This document shows, one piece after another, positions 44,534-53,041 of a stretch of DNA of 64,000 nucleotides (positions are counted from its first letter, which is position 1; the number at the start of each line of letters is the position of its first letter). The notes beneath the pieces were generated by a model. It saw only the letters and a program-made list of their open reading frames with translations. It was not told where the DNA came from and ran no database searches. The stretch spans positions 1-64,000 of the forward strand of contig NZ_JAUUTW010000015.1 of assembly GCF_030676415.1 (NCBI RefSeq). Reading direction: 5' to 3'. Source of the DNA: Peribacillus frigoritolerans. GTDB lineage: Bacteria; Bacillota; Bacilli; Bacillales; DSM-1321. Both the position numbers and the translations under genes were made by a program.

Positions 44534-44991
44534 ATGGAATGCAGGTGTATACATAAGACGGCCTTAAACCGAAGTGATGCTTCTGCTATGAAGGAAGTAC
44601 TTTATTGATATTCCAGTTGGTGCCATGTAAGATGGCTTTAACTTTTAAGAAATGGAGGTTTTCCTTGTGACATTTATCAGACTTCGTTTCCAATCTTTGA
44701 ACCGTTAATTGAATACGTTCAAGGGCTCTGCATGTCCGCAGGGTAAATGGGAATGGTCTGTCTATTTTTAAGGAAACCTTCATTTTACGCTTTTGAGAAA
44801 AAAGAGGAGACGATTTCTACCTCTTTTTTTGCTGTCCAGCTGAATCCGCGGCAACCTTTGTGGATCAAAGGTTTTCGCTAAGCCAGTTAATCTTATAAAT
44901 ACGCATCCAAGGAGGTCATTTTGGATACGTGTAAATGGGTGGATTCTCCGTATTGACCAAACTGAAGTCTAGGGGGAGATTACTTTTTATC

Positions 44992-45027
44992 GTGAAAATA
45001 ATCATGCTCTCAGGTTTCTTTAGATAG
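44992..45027 (+). promoter_or_regulatory. Possible 11-codon leader peptide ORF upstream of the MFS gene
   Basis: GTG opens MKIIMLSGFFR and stops 22 nt before a perfect terminator hairpin. AGGGGGAG lies upstream but at a long spacing (about 13 nt). CTCAG (45008) and CTGAG (45030) can form an alternative stem. The layout fits ribosome-mediated attenuation as known for antibiotic resistance genes; support is structural only. Confidence 0.35.
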
Positions 45028-45048
45028 GTTCTGAGCCATTTACTCTAA

Positions 45049-45076
45049 ACACAGGCAGATAGCCTGTGTTTTTTTT
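45049..45076 (+). terminator. Terminator/attenuator in the leader of the MFS gene
   Basis: ACACAGGC-AGATA-GCCTGTGT followed by T8, only 47 nt before the MFS start codon and after no complete gene on +. This position suggests attenuation rather than an operon end. Confidence 0.75.
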
Positions 45077-45123
45077 AGGGCATTAAGAAAAAAATATTGA
45101 AAATAGAAGGAGGTGTTTGAGAA

Positions 45124-45556
45124 ATGAAATCATTAAATGAACAAATAAAGGACAATTGGAAAAGAATATCACTCTTTTTCTAGGCAGTCAGACCATATCC
45201 CTCTTTGGTTCGTCCTTGGTTCAGTATGCCATCATGTGGTATATCACGTTGAATACACAGTCGGGTGTCATGATGACGATATCCATCGTGCCTACCTTTA
45301 TACTCTCCCCAATCGCGGGGGTATGGGCAGACCGCTATAATCGGAAGATGCTGATCATTCTTTCGGATCATTGATTGCCATTTCAACGCTGATATTGGCC
45401 ATCTTGTTTTTAATCGGTTACGATGAGCTTTGGCTGCTTTTCGTCATGTCCGCTGTCCGGGCGATCGGAACTGGAATCCAGACTCCTGCAGTCGGGGCCA
45501 TTCTTCCGCAACTTGTGCCAGAGGATAAGCTTACGAAGGTGAACGGGACAAATGGA
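45124..45556 (+). pseudogene. MFS efflux transporter, N-terminal half (gene split by inversion, also frameshifted)
   Basis: ATG at 45124 (AGGAGG upstream) starts MKSLNEQIKDNW. A lost A near 45160 shifts to the frame LFLGSQTISLFGSSLVQYAIMWY. A second one-base loss near 45374 shifts again to IAISTLILAILFLIG. The sequence ends at KVNGTNG (45556), where homology switches abruptly to a chemotaxis protein. The missing half (SIQALVMLVSPM onward) is on the minus strand at 57901-58759. The DRYNRK loop and the fold resemble macrolide-efflux-type MFS proteins. Confidence 0.85.
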
Positions 45557-46041
45557 AAAGCCGCTCGTGCTGGTGAACATGGAAGGGCTTTGCCGTCGTC
45601 GCCGATGAAGTGCGGAAACTCGCTGAAGAAGTCACACGTTCCGTTGGGGATATCACCAATATTGTCTCCGCGATTCGAACAGGTTCAAAAACAGTCGTCC
45701 ACACCTTGGAAGATGGTTATACACAAGTGGATGAAGGTACGAAACAGATCACGTTCACAGACCGAACCTTTGAAACATTCATTCACTCTGTCGGGAATAT
45801 AGAAATGAAAATACAGCATATTACAGATGAATTGAACTATATCTCCACAAATAGCAAAAAAATCAATCAGGCTATCGAAGATATTGCAGCCGTTTCTGAA
45901 GAGTCCGCGGCAGGAATCGAACAAGTCTCCGCCTCCGCTCAGCAATCCAGCTCTTCAATGGATGAAATCACGAATCATGCCAGTGAACTTGCATCTTCGG
46001 CAGAACTGCTGACTGAACAAGTTAAGAAATTCCAATTATGA
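45557..46041 (+). pseudogene. Methyl-accepting chemotaxis protein, C-terminal signalling part (split by inversion)
   Basis: Begins inside the MCP hairpin tip at AARAGEHG. One missing A near 45592 (GGAAGGG for GGAAAGGG) shifts the frame, after which ADEVRKLAEEVTRSVGDITNIV runs to the C-terminus with EESAAGIEQVSASAQQ and VKKFQL. The matching N-terminal part, ending in LLALNAAI, is on the minus strand at 58760-59988. Not translatable as a functional receptor. Confidence 0.85.
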
Positions 46042-46048
46042 CTCTAGC

Positions 46049-46086
46049 GATTTCCCGTCACATGAATGCGGGAAATTGTTTTTTTC
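46049..46086 (+). terminator. Terminator behind the chemotaxis gene fragment
   Basis: TTTCCCG/CGGGAAA stem with T7 soon after; it lies in the segment thought to be inverted. Confidence 0.7.
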
Positions 46087-46492
46087 CCTCCCATCATAAG
46101 GGAAGTTTCATTTTCGTATATTTGGGGAATAAATAATTATATACAATAATAAACCATTAAAAAGCAAATCTATCAAAAGCGGCTGGAATTGAATATTTTC
46201 CTTTATTTTCAGAATATTTAGTGTATAATGAATATAAGGAATATTTTAACTTAAATAATCATTGCTTCCAATACCCGCTTTCTGCTAATCCCGACATTCC
46301 CTTTCAACACCATGCACGGTCACTTATACTCAGCAAGGATCCATTACATGCTATCTCTCGAATCAAACCGTTCACAACTTTATTCACACAAAAACACAAT
46401 TCTCACTCCAAATTTATAAAAAAAGGGTAAACTTCACAAATGATATGTTACTATTAAACTAAGACCTTTTAACCCCATAAGGAGGAATTCAT

Positions 46493-46708
46493 ATGAAACG
46501 TTTTTTCAAATTCATCGCAGATTTTAACGAAAGAAAAGCATTGGAACGGGAAACCAAAGAATTCTTTCGCAAAGAATACGATAATTATATGAAGATGAAT
46601 CCTGACAATCAACGAAAAAAAAGGAGATTAGCTCCTAGATTTTATGTGATTGATGGCGGTAAAAAGGACTCCACCCTTGAGATTTCTGACAGAAAGAAAT
46701 CCAGTTAA
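46493..46708 (+). CDS. Small basic hypothetical protein (71 residues)
   Basis: Consensus RBS AAGGAGG 9 nt before ATG. Highly charged: KRFFKFIADFNERKALERETKEFFRKEYDNYMK then RKKRRLAPRFYVIDGG. No signal peptide or membrane helix. I do not recognise the family. Followed by a clear terminator; single-gene unit. Confidence 0.7.
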   Translation: MKRFFKFIADFNERKALERETKEFFRKEYDNYMKMNPDNQRKKRRLAPRFYVIDGGKKDSTLEISDRKKSS

Positions 46709-46816
46709 CCTGATTCCTTCATAATCAGCTACCAATGCTGTAGCTCAAGAAAACGATAAATCCCCAAGATAAATGGAAATTCTTGACCATTCCATTCATT
46801 TACAATATATAAGCCG

Positions 46817-46846
46817 AAAGCTCAGATATACTTCTGAGCTTTTTTT
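46817..46846 (+). terminator. Terminator after the small basic protein gene
   Basis: AAAGCTCAGA/TCTGAGCTTT, then T5. Confidence 0.88.
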
Positions 46847-47490
46847 ATTTTCATTCTTCCATTAACACTATATCTATAGAAGAAACTAGGTATTTTTTAA
46901 AAAAATGGATTAACTTTAGTTTATTTCATGTTTCAGGTAAAAGATCAATTATAGACCCATGGGTATTCCCGAGGGAAAAACCGGAAAATATAAAAAAAAA
47001 AGGGATGTGTTCTTTTACTCATCTTTGTCCATATTCCAAAGAGTTCAACTAATTGAGTCGATAGATGCAATATCTCACATTAAATGACAAATGCATAAAA
47101 ATTGTTGCGTTTATGTCAAATAATAGGTATAAACAATCAATAAACTGTAATAAACCTCACTTTTAAAAACAATTATTATTCAAACATAGACAGTATGAAT
47201 TAGGTTCAAATACTCATAAAACCACTTTGATTCTGACTAAAAGGGTGCTTTATTAAACTTTCCATAATTTAGTGTAAATAAACCGGGGATTCCCTCGATT
47301 CCCATCCATATCTTTGTACTCATAAAACAATTTACCCCATTAGATACTATTACACTCAAATATACATTTATTTGAAAAAGCTGATAATAACTATATTACG
47401 ATAGAATAATTGGCTCTTGCCTATTAAGTTTAAAATCATGTAGTGTGTATTCAGTAATTCAAATATTTGAAAAAAAGAGAGGTTAAAAAA
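46847..47490. other. Long AT-rich intergenic region before the capsule operon
   Basis: About 640 nt without a supported ORF, RNA or repeat. It presumably holds the capBCADE promoter and regulatory sites, but no promoter stands out enough to call. Confidence 0.6.
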
Positions 47491-48672
47491 ATGGCACCAA
47501 TATTTATTTGTGCGATCTTTTTGCTTGGCTATGGCATTTTTGAACAAAAACGCCATCAGAAGCGTCTCGACTCCATCCCGGTACGTGTGAATGTGAATGG
47601 GATTCGAGGGAAATCGACTGTAACGCGTCTAATTACAGGTGTGATCCAGGAAGCAAAATACAAAACAGTAGGTAAAACAACCGGAACGTCAGCAAGAATG
47701 ATCTATTGGTTTACCGACAAGGAAAAACCGATTGTACGCCGCCCGGAAGGACCCAACATAGGAGAACAACGGCGTGTAGTTAAAGAAGTTGCCGATTTAG
47801 GCACGGAAGCACTCGTTTGTGAATGCATGGCCGTTCAGCCTGACTATCAACTAATCTTCCAAAACAAAATGATCCAAGCAAACATTGGGGTCATCGTGAA
47901 TGTATTGGAAGACCATATGGATGTCATGGGACCGACTATGGATGAGGTTGCTGAAGCTTTCACTGCTACCATTCCCTATAATGGTCACTTAATAACCATC
48001 GAAAGTGAATATTTGGACTTTTTCAAACAAATCGCCAAAGAACGCAACACAAAAGTGATCGTTTCAGATAATTCAAGAATTTCCGAAGATTTCTTACGCG
48101 AATTCGACTATATGGTATTTCCGGATAACGCATCACTGGCCTTGGCTGTTGCGGAAGCTTTGGGAATTGATGAAAAAACAGCTTTCCGCGGCATGTTGAA
48201 TGCACATCCCGATCCAGGGGCCATGCGGATCACCAAATTCGGAGATCGCATCCAGCCAACTTTCTTTGTCAATGGCTTTGCTGCAAACGACGCGGCATCG
48301 ACGCTGAACATCTGGGATCGTGTCAAAACGTTCGGATACAGTACAGAACCTCCTATCGTCATCATGAACTGCCGTGCAGACCGTGTGGACCGTACCGAGC
48401 AGTTTGCTAGAGATGTATTACCGTACATAAAATCCGAAATCGTCATTGCCATTGGTGAAACTACATCACCAATCACGAAGGTATTCGAGCAAGGTAAATT
48501 GGATACTAAAGAATATTGGGATTTAGAAAACTGGTCAACTGAAGAAATCGTGGCCCGTCTCCGCCCATTGATGAAAAATCGCATCGTCTACGGTGTCGGG
48601 AATATTCACGGTGCAGCGGAACCATTAATTGAAGCATTCATGAAATCTAAAACAAAGCAAAAAGCAAGTTAA
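47491..48672 (+). CDS. capB: Poly-gamma-glutamate synthase subunit CapB/PgsB
   Basis: 393 residues, the length of B. subtilis PgsB. Short N-terminal helix, then the Mur-ligase-type ATP loop NGIRGKST at 36-43, TTGTSAR, RRPEGPNIGEQRRVVKE, ECMAVQPDYQ and VNVLEDHMDVMGPT. ATP-dependent ligase that adds glutamate to the growing gamma-linked chain. Start at 47491 behind GAGAGG; the frame extends 8 codons further without RBS. First gene of capB-C-A-D-E. Confidence 0.95.
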   Translation: MAPIFICAIFLLGYGIFEQKRHQKRLDSIPVRVNVNGIRGKSTVTRLITGVIQEAKYKTVGKTTGTSARMIYWFTDKEKPIVRRPEGPNIGEQRRVVKEVADLGTEALVCECMAVQPDYQLIFQNKMIQANIGVIVNVLEDHMDVMGPTMDEVAEAFTATIPYNGHLITIESEYLDFFKQIAKERNTKVIVSDNSRISEDFLREFDYMVFPDNASLALAVAEALGIDEKTAFRGMLNAHPDPGAMRITKFGDRIQPTFFVNGFAANDAASTLNIWDRVKTFGYSTEPPIVIMNCRADRVDRTEQFARDVLPYIKSEIVIAIGETTSPITKVFEQGKLDTKEYWDLENWSTEEIVARLRPLMKNRIVYGVGNIHGAAEPLIEAFMKSKTKQKAS

Positions 48673-48687
48673 GTAGGAGGAACCTTA

Positions 48688-49137
48688 ATGTTTGGATCGG
48701 ATTTATATGTAGCCCTAGTACTGGGAGTAACGCTTAGCCTTATATTTTCAGAAAAGACGGGTGTCGTACCCGCAGGACTTATCGTGCCAGGTTATTTGGC
48801 ATTAGTATTTGACCAATGGGAAATCATGCTTACCATCTTGATCATTAGTGTCGTAACTTATTTAATCGTCACTCACGGCCTTTCAAGATGGGTGATTTTA
48901 TATGGAAGAAGAAAATTCGCAGCCATGATGGTGACCGGGATTTGCTTGAAACTCCTATTGGACTTAGTCTACCCCGTCATGCCATTTGAAATATTCGAGT
49001 TTCGGGGAATCGGTATAATCGTACCTGGATTGATAGCGAATACCATACAAAGACAAGGAATGCCATTGACACTTGGCAGCACGCTTTTATTATCCGGCAT
49101 AACATTCGGTTTAATGAACGTGTACTACCTATTCTGA
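48688..49137 (+). CDS. capC: Poly-gamma-glutamate synthase membrane subunit CapC/PgsC
   Basis: 149 residues, about five membrane helices; EKTGVVPAGLIVPGYLAL and GIGIIVPGLIANTIQRQG are signatures of the family. Forms the membrane synthase with CapB. RBS GTAGGAGG; 15 nt after capB. Confidence 0.95.
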   Translation: MFGSDLYVALVLGVTLSLIFSEKTGVVPAGLIVPGYLALVFDQWEIMLTILIISVVTYLIVTHGLSRWVILYGRRKFAAMMVTGICLKLLLDLVYPVMPFEIFEFRGIGIIVPGLIANTIQRQGMPLTLGSTLLLSGITFGLMNVYYLF

Positions 49138-49147
49138 GGTGCAAAAA

Positions 49148-50449
49148 ATGAAACGGACTTTAAATGCAAAAGAAAAAACACTTATCTTTATTAAACGCAC
49201 GAAGAAAAAGAATCTTAAATACACTGGAATCATACTACCTATATTACTAATCGCTTTAGTCATTACCACTTGGATGGGACGGGCTGAGGAAGTGAAAACA
49301 GTCGCATCAAAATCCGATCAACCATTGACGATGACAATGGTCGGTGATGTGATGATGGGACGTTATGTTGAAGAAGTGACGGAAAAGCACGGGTATGAAT
49401 ACCTCTTCCGTTATATGAAGCCCTATTTTGACAATTCGGATTATGTCAGTGGGAATTATGAACATACTGCTTTAAAAGCAGAGGTATCTAACTACAAGGA
49501 AGCAGATACGCCCATCCGGTTAAACTCCAATACTAGTGGTGTTCAAGCCGTTAAAGATGCTGGCTTCTCTGTGATGTCTTTGGCCAATAACCATATGATG
49601 GACTATGAAGAACAAGGACTTCTTGACACGATTGATGAATTCAAAAGTACGGATATGCACTATGTCGGTGTCGGATCGAACAATACGGAAGCTAAAAATA
49701 GCATCGACTATGCGGATGTTAATGGCGTACGTGTCGCAACACTTGGCTTCACAGATGTTTACGGGAAGGATGCCGTGTCAAAAAGTGATAAAGCCGGCTT
49801 ATTGAACTCCAACCCTGATTTATTATTTGAAATGATCGGCAAAGCAAGGAATGCCAAGCAAGGCAACGCAGACTTGGTTGTGGTGAATATGCACTGGGGA
49901 CAAGAGTATTCAACATCTACAACCGCACGTCAAAAAGACTTGGCAAAAGCTATCATCGATGCGGGGGCTGACATCATCATCGGCCATCACCCCCATGTGC
50001 TTCAATCGTTTGATGTTTATAAAGATGGAATCATATTCTATAGCTTAGGAAACTTCATTTTTGATCAAGGCTGGACACGCACAAAAGATTCAGCTATGGT
50101 ACAATACCATTTAGCGGAAGACGGAAAAGCTAAAATCGATGTCGTTCCACTGCAAATTGAAGAAGCAACACCAAGGCCAGCTACCTCTTCAATCGACAAA
50201 TCACGTGTTTACCGTCAGTTGACGAAGGAAACGAGTGAAAAAGCTCAATGGTTGAAAAAAGAGGATCGCATTGAGATTACCTTGGATCACAAGAAGGTAA
50301 TCGACCATAAGGCTCAACGTGAGCTAGAAGAAAAAGCAGCACAAGCTGCGAAAGCTGCGAAGGCTGCGAAGGCTGCGAAAGCTGCGAAAGCTGCACAAGA
50401 GAAAAAAGAAGTACAAGCTACACAACAGAACATACAGCCCATTCAGTAA
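49148..50449 (+). CDS. capA: Poly-gamma-glutamate synthesis/transport protein CapA/PgsA
   Basis: 433 residues. N-terminal cytoplasmic basic segment and membrane anchor (about 22-42), then the metallophosphatase-like CapA domain: VGDVMMGRYVEE, SLANNHMMDY, NMHWGQEY and IIGHHPHVLQ with the metal-ligand histidines. Needed for export and elongation. Start 49148 behind GAGGTG. The tail has an Ala-Ala-Lys repeat encoded by perfect 9-nt tandem repeats. Confidence 0.93.
   Translation: MKRTLNAKEKTLIFIKRTKKKNLKYTGIILPILLIALVITTWMGRAEEVKTVASKSDQPLTMTMVGDVMMGRYVEEVTEKHGYEYLFRYMKPYFDNSDYVSGNYEHTALKAEVSNYKEADTPIRLNSNTSGVQAVKDAGFSVMSLANNHMMDYEEQGLLDTIDEFKSTDMHYVGVGSNNTEAKNSIDYADVNGVRVATLGFTDVYGKDAVSKSDKAGLLNSNPDLLFEMIGKARNAKQGNADLVVVNMHWGQEYSTSTTARQKDLAKAIIDAGADIIIGHHPHVLQSFDVYKDGIIFYSLGNFIFDQGWTRTKDSAMVQYHLAEDGKAKIDVVPLQIEEATPRPATSSIDKSRVYRQLTKETSEKAQWLKKEDRIEITLDHKKVIDHKAQRELEEKAAQAAKAAKAAKAAKAAKAAQEKKEVQATQQNIQPIQ
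50345..50389 (+). repeat. 9-nt tandem repeat in capA (five copies of GCTGCGAA(A/G))
   Basis: Five back-to-back copies, flanked by degenerate ones, encode an Ala-Ala-Lys repeat near the CapA C-terminus. A unit of 9 nt preserves frame, so copy number could vary between strains. Confidence 0.9.
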
Positions 50450-50518
50450 GGAACGATTGGATACTACTATGTGAAAAGAGAAACAACTTAGGAGCACAAC
50501 GAAAAGGGGGATCAACCG

Positions 50519-52102
50519 ATGATTAACCGTATGACGAGAAAAGTGATTATATCCCTTAGCATGTTCATATATATTGCTGGATGTTCGAAGACACCCCCTA
50601 TTTCTGACACGAATGAACCGATAGATAGTAAAAACGCTCAATCATATGGGGTTAGTTCTTCAAACCCAATCGCAATAGATGTCGGGATGGATATATTGGA
50701 AAACGGCGGAACGGCGGCGGATGCCGCCATTGCCGTATCTTATGTATTAGGTGTAGTTGAACCTTATGGATCTGGAGTGGGTGGCGGCGGCGGTATGCTG
50801 ATTGCCCCGGAATCCGGCGATCCCAATTTTATCGATTATCGTGAATCCTCTCCGGAAGACCCGAGTTCAAGACACGATACAGGGATTCCAGGCTTAGTGG
50901 CTGGCATGCAGGTTATAAGTGATAAGTATGGGAGCGTACCAATGGCAGATCTTCTTCAGCCGGCGATAGAGTTGGCTGAAGGCGGATTTGAAGTCAACAA
51001 ATCGTTATCATCACGCTTAGAAGCAGCTCAGCCAAGGATATCTTCCGATGCGACTTCACTTTTTTATCCTGATGGTGATGCCATTGTACCTGGCAAAACC
51101 CTCGTCCAAGAAAGACTTGCTGAAACTTTGAAGCAGATTCAAAAAGAAGGTCCTGATGGTTTTTATAAAGGGGAAATTGCGCGAGATATTAAAAGAGAAT
51201 CAGATATCGACTTGAAGGATTTAAAGCGCTATGAGGTGAAAGAACATAAGCCGGTCCAAGGAACATTTGCCGGTTATGATGTTTTTACCGCCCCTCCACC
51301 CTTTTCAGGAATTACAGTTCTTGAAATGTTAAAGCTAGCCGAGGAAATGAACCTAGGCGATTCTTCAAGCAAATCAGCTTATATGAAAGTCTTGGGGGGC
51401 ATCACAGATACTGCTTATCAAGATCGGTCCGACCACATTGGAGATGGAATAAGTCACTCTAAGGCGGAAAAATTGCTCTCCCCCATTCACTTGGACAATC
51501 TTAAAAGTAAGATCAAAAGTGAAAAATGGGAAGATAAAGAATCGAATGGCTCCGAAGAACATGAAAGTACGACACACTTTGTGATAATGGACAAGTATGG
51601 CACTGTCGTTTCCGCAACAAATACGCTCAGTAACTTTTTCGGATCTGGTGATTATACGAATGGATTTTTCCTTAACGATCAATTGAAAAATTTCCGGTCC
51701 GGCTTGAACTCTCAAGAGGCATATAAACGGTCAAGAACTTTCACCGCTCCTACCATTCTCAAGAAACCAGGGCAGGAATCGATCGGGATCGGTTCACCAG
51801 GCGGTGATAGGATTCCGCAAGTATTGATGCAGGTCCTTTATTCTTATACAGAGAATGAAGGCTCATTTCAGGATATCGTCGACCGTAATCGGTTCGTCTT
51901 TGATGGAAAGAAGATTTATACGGAATCCAGGCTTTCGGATGAAGTGATATCCAACTTGGAAGATTCAGGATATGAAGTCATCCAGAAGGTTTCCCCCATG
52001 TATTATGGCGGTGTTCAAGTTCTCGTTAAAAACGAGAAAAATGGACGATTATCCGGAGCTGGGGATAAAAGGAGAAATGGAAGCTGGAAAGCTCAGCAAT
52101 AA
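50519..52102 (+). CDS. capD: CapD-type gamma-glutamyltranspeptidase (capsule anchoring/hydrolysis)
   Basis: 527 residues, matching B. anthracis CapD (528). Lipobox IAGC near residue 22. GGT fold: GGTAADAAIAVSY, GSGVGGGGGML, and the autocleavage Thr in ESTTHF near 350, as in CapD. Known CapD attaches poly-gamma-glutamate covalently to peptidoglycan and also trims it. Its presence behind capBCA, as in B. anthracis and unlike B. subtilis pgsBCAE, suggests a wall-anchored capsule rather than released slime. Confidence 0.92.
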   Translation: MINRMTRKVIISLSMFIYIAGCSKTPPISDTNEPIDSKNAQSYGVSSSNPIAIDVGMDILENGGTAADAAIAVSYVLGVVEPYGSGVGGGGGMLIAPESGDPNFIDYRESSPEDPSSRHDTGIPGLVAGMQVISDKYGSVPMADLLQPAIELAEGGFEVNKSLSSRLEAAQPRISSDATSLFYPDGDAIVPGKTLVQERLAETLKQIQKEGPDGFYKGEIARDIKRESDIDLKDLKRYEVKEHKPVQGTFAGYDVFTAPPPFSGITVLEMLKLAEEMNLGDSSSKSAYMKVLGGITDTAYQDRSDHIGDGISHSKAEKLLSPIHLDNLKSKIKSEKWEDKESNGSEEHESTTHFVIMDKYGTVVSATNTLSNFFGSGDYTNGFFLNDQLKNFRSGLNSQEAYKRSRTFTAPTILKKPGQESIGIGSPGGDRIPQVLMQVLYSYTENEGSFQDIVDRNRFVFDGKKIYTESRLSDEVISNLEDSGYEVIQKVSPMYYGGVQVLVKNEKNGRLSGAGDKRRNGSWKAQQ

Positions 52103-52171
52103 AAGTGCAATCCAGCCCCTCCTTTTCTAAATATCATATGAATTTTATCGATGTATAAGGGGATTTGGAAT

Positions 52172-52321
52172 ATGAATATCATAAAAAAAATAACAAGCTG
52201 GGTTATACCTGTTCTTCTTGTAGCAGGCCTGCTTGTGACCATGAATACGTTTAAACGGACAGAAACTTTAACACCCGACGAGCAAAAGAAAATTGAACAA
52301 TATACGACTGTCGAAAAGTAA
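52172..52321 (+). CDS. capE: CapE/PgsE small membrane subunit
   Basis: 49 residues: one N-terminal membrane helix ([15 protein letters not shown]) and a polar tail ([17 protein letters not shown]). Size, topology and position at the end of capBCAD match CapE of B. anthracis (47 residues), required for synthesis. AAGGGGATTTGGAAT precedes ATG. Terminator immediately follows. Confidence 0.85.
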   Translation: MNIIKKITSWVIPVLLVAGLLVTMNTFKRTETLTPDEQKKIEQYTTVEK

Positions 52322-52322
52322 A

Positions 52323-52352
52323 AAAAGCTGGGGCATCCCCGCTTTTTTTATT
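52323..52352 (+). terminator. Terminator of the cap operon
   Basis: AAAAAGCTGGGG/CCCCGCTTTTTTT hairpin with a CAT-containing loop, directly after capE. Confidence 0.92.
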
Positions 52353-52406
52353 TTTGCCTTCAACGGTATGGAAGATTAAAATACACCACAGATACGGAGG
52401 ATAACC

Positions 52407-53036
52407 ATGATTAAAAATAACTATACTGATTTTTTTGAACTGCAGCAAAATGAACAAGAATACCTTGATTACCGCATCATCGTACATCACAGGGATCCTG
52501 ATATTGCAGTTCTAGCCATACATGGCGGGAATATCGAACCGGGTACTAGCGAGATTGCAGCCGCACTTGGAGAGAGACTTTGTGCAAGCACCTATCTATT
52601 CGAAGGACTTAAACCAAGGGGCAACAAGGTCCTCCATATAACATCCCGCTTGTTCAATGAACCGATCGGCGTTTCAATGGCAGCAAACGCACAGACCACC
52701 CTTTCCATCCATGGCCACTACGACGTACATAATGCGCTGGTTTACATTGGCGGAAGGAACGAACCCTATAAGAACCTGATTCAGCAATACCTCAACAAAG
52801 CTGGATTTCAAACTGATCATGCACCGCAGCACCTTTCAGGCATGAAAGGAAACAACATCACTAACACATCCAAAGCGGGTGCAGGCGTGCAATTGGAACT
52901 TTCCACAAAACTTAGAAAAAGCTTTTTCAAAGGTGATGACTTTACTAGTAAGAATAGGGTCAATCCATGTGATCTTTTTAAACGGTTCGTTACTGCCATT
53001 GAAAAAGCGACTCTAGCATATAAAAAGATTGAATGA
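52407..53036 (+). CDS. Poly-gamma-glutamate hydrolase, PghP/YjqB family
   Basis: 209 residues. Zn-dependent fold of phage PghP: AIHGGNIEPGTSEIA near 44-58 with His and Glu ligands, HITSRLFNEP, SIHGHYD near 98-104 and QLELSTKLR. Homologues cut gamma-glutamyl bonds; phages use them to cross capsules and hosts carry copies too. RBS CGGAGG. Sits right after the cap operon terminator, so it may remodel or recycle the host's capsule. Confidence 0.85.
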   Translation: MIKNNYTDFFELQQNEQEYLDYRIIVHHRDPDIAVLAIHGGNIEPGTSEIAAALGERLCASTYLFEGLKPRGNKVLHITSRLFNEPIGVSMAANAQTTLSIHGHYDVHNALVYIGGRNEPYKNLIQQYLNKAGFQTDHAPQHLSGMKGNNITNTSKAGAGVQLELSTKLRKSFFKGDDFTSKNRVNPCDLFKRFVTAIEKATLAYKKIE

Positions 53037-53041
53037 TCTTC

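Noticed and set aside
44586..44783. 65-residue minus-strand ORF
   Set aside because: No RBS before its ATG, no recognisable domain, and the hairpin at about 44.8 kb would lie upstream of it.
46221..46430. 69-residue plus-strand ORF
   Set aside because: No RBS, odd composition, no domain; lies in AT-rich intergenic DNA.
47368..47556. Minus-strand ORF before capB
   Set aside because: Overlaps the capB start region, no RBS, shadow of AT-rich sequence.
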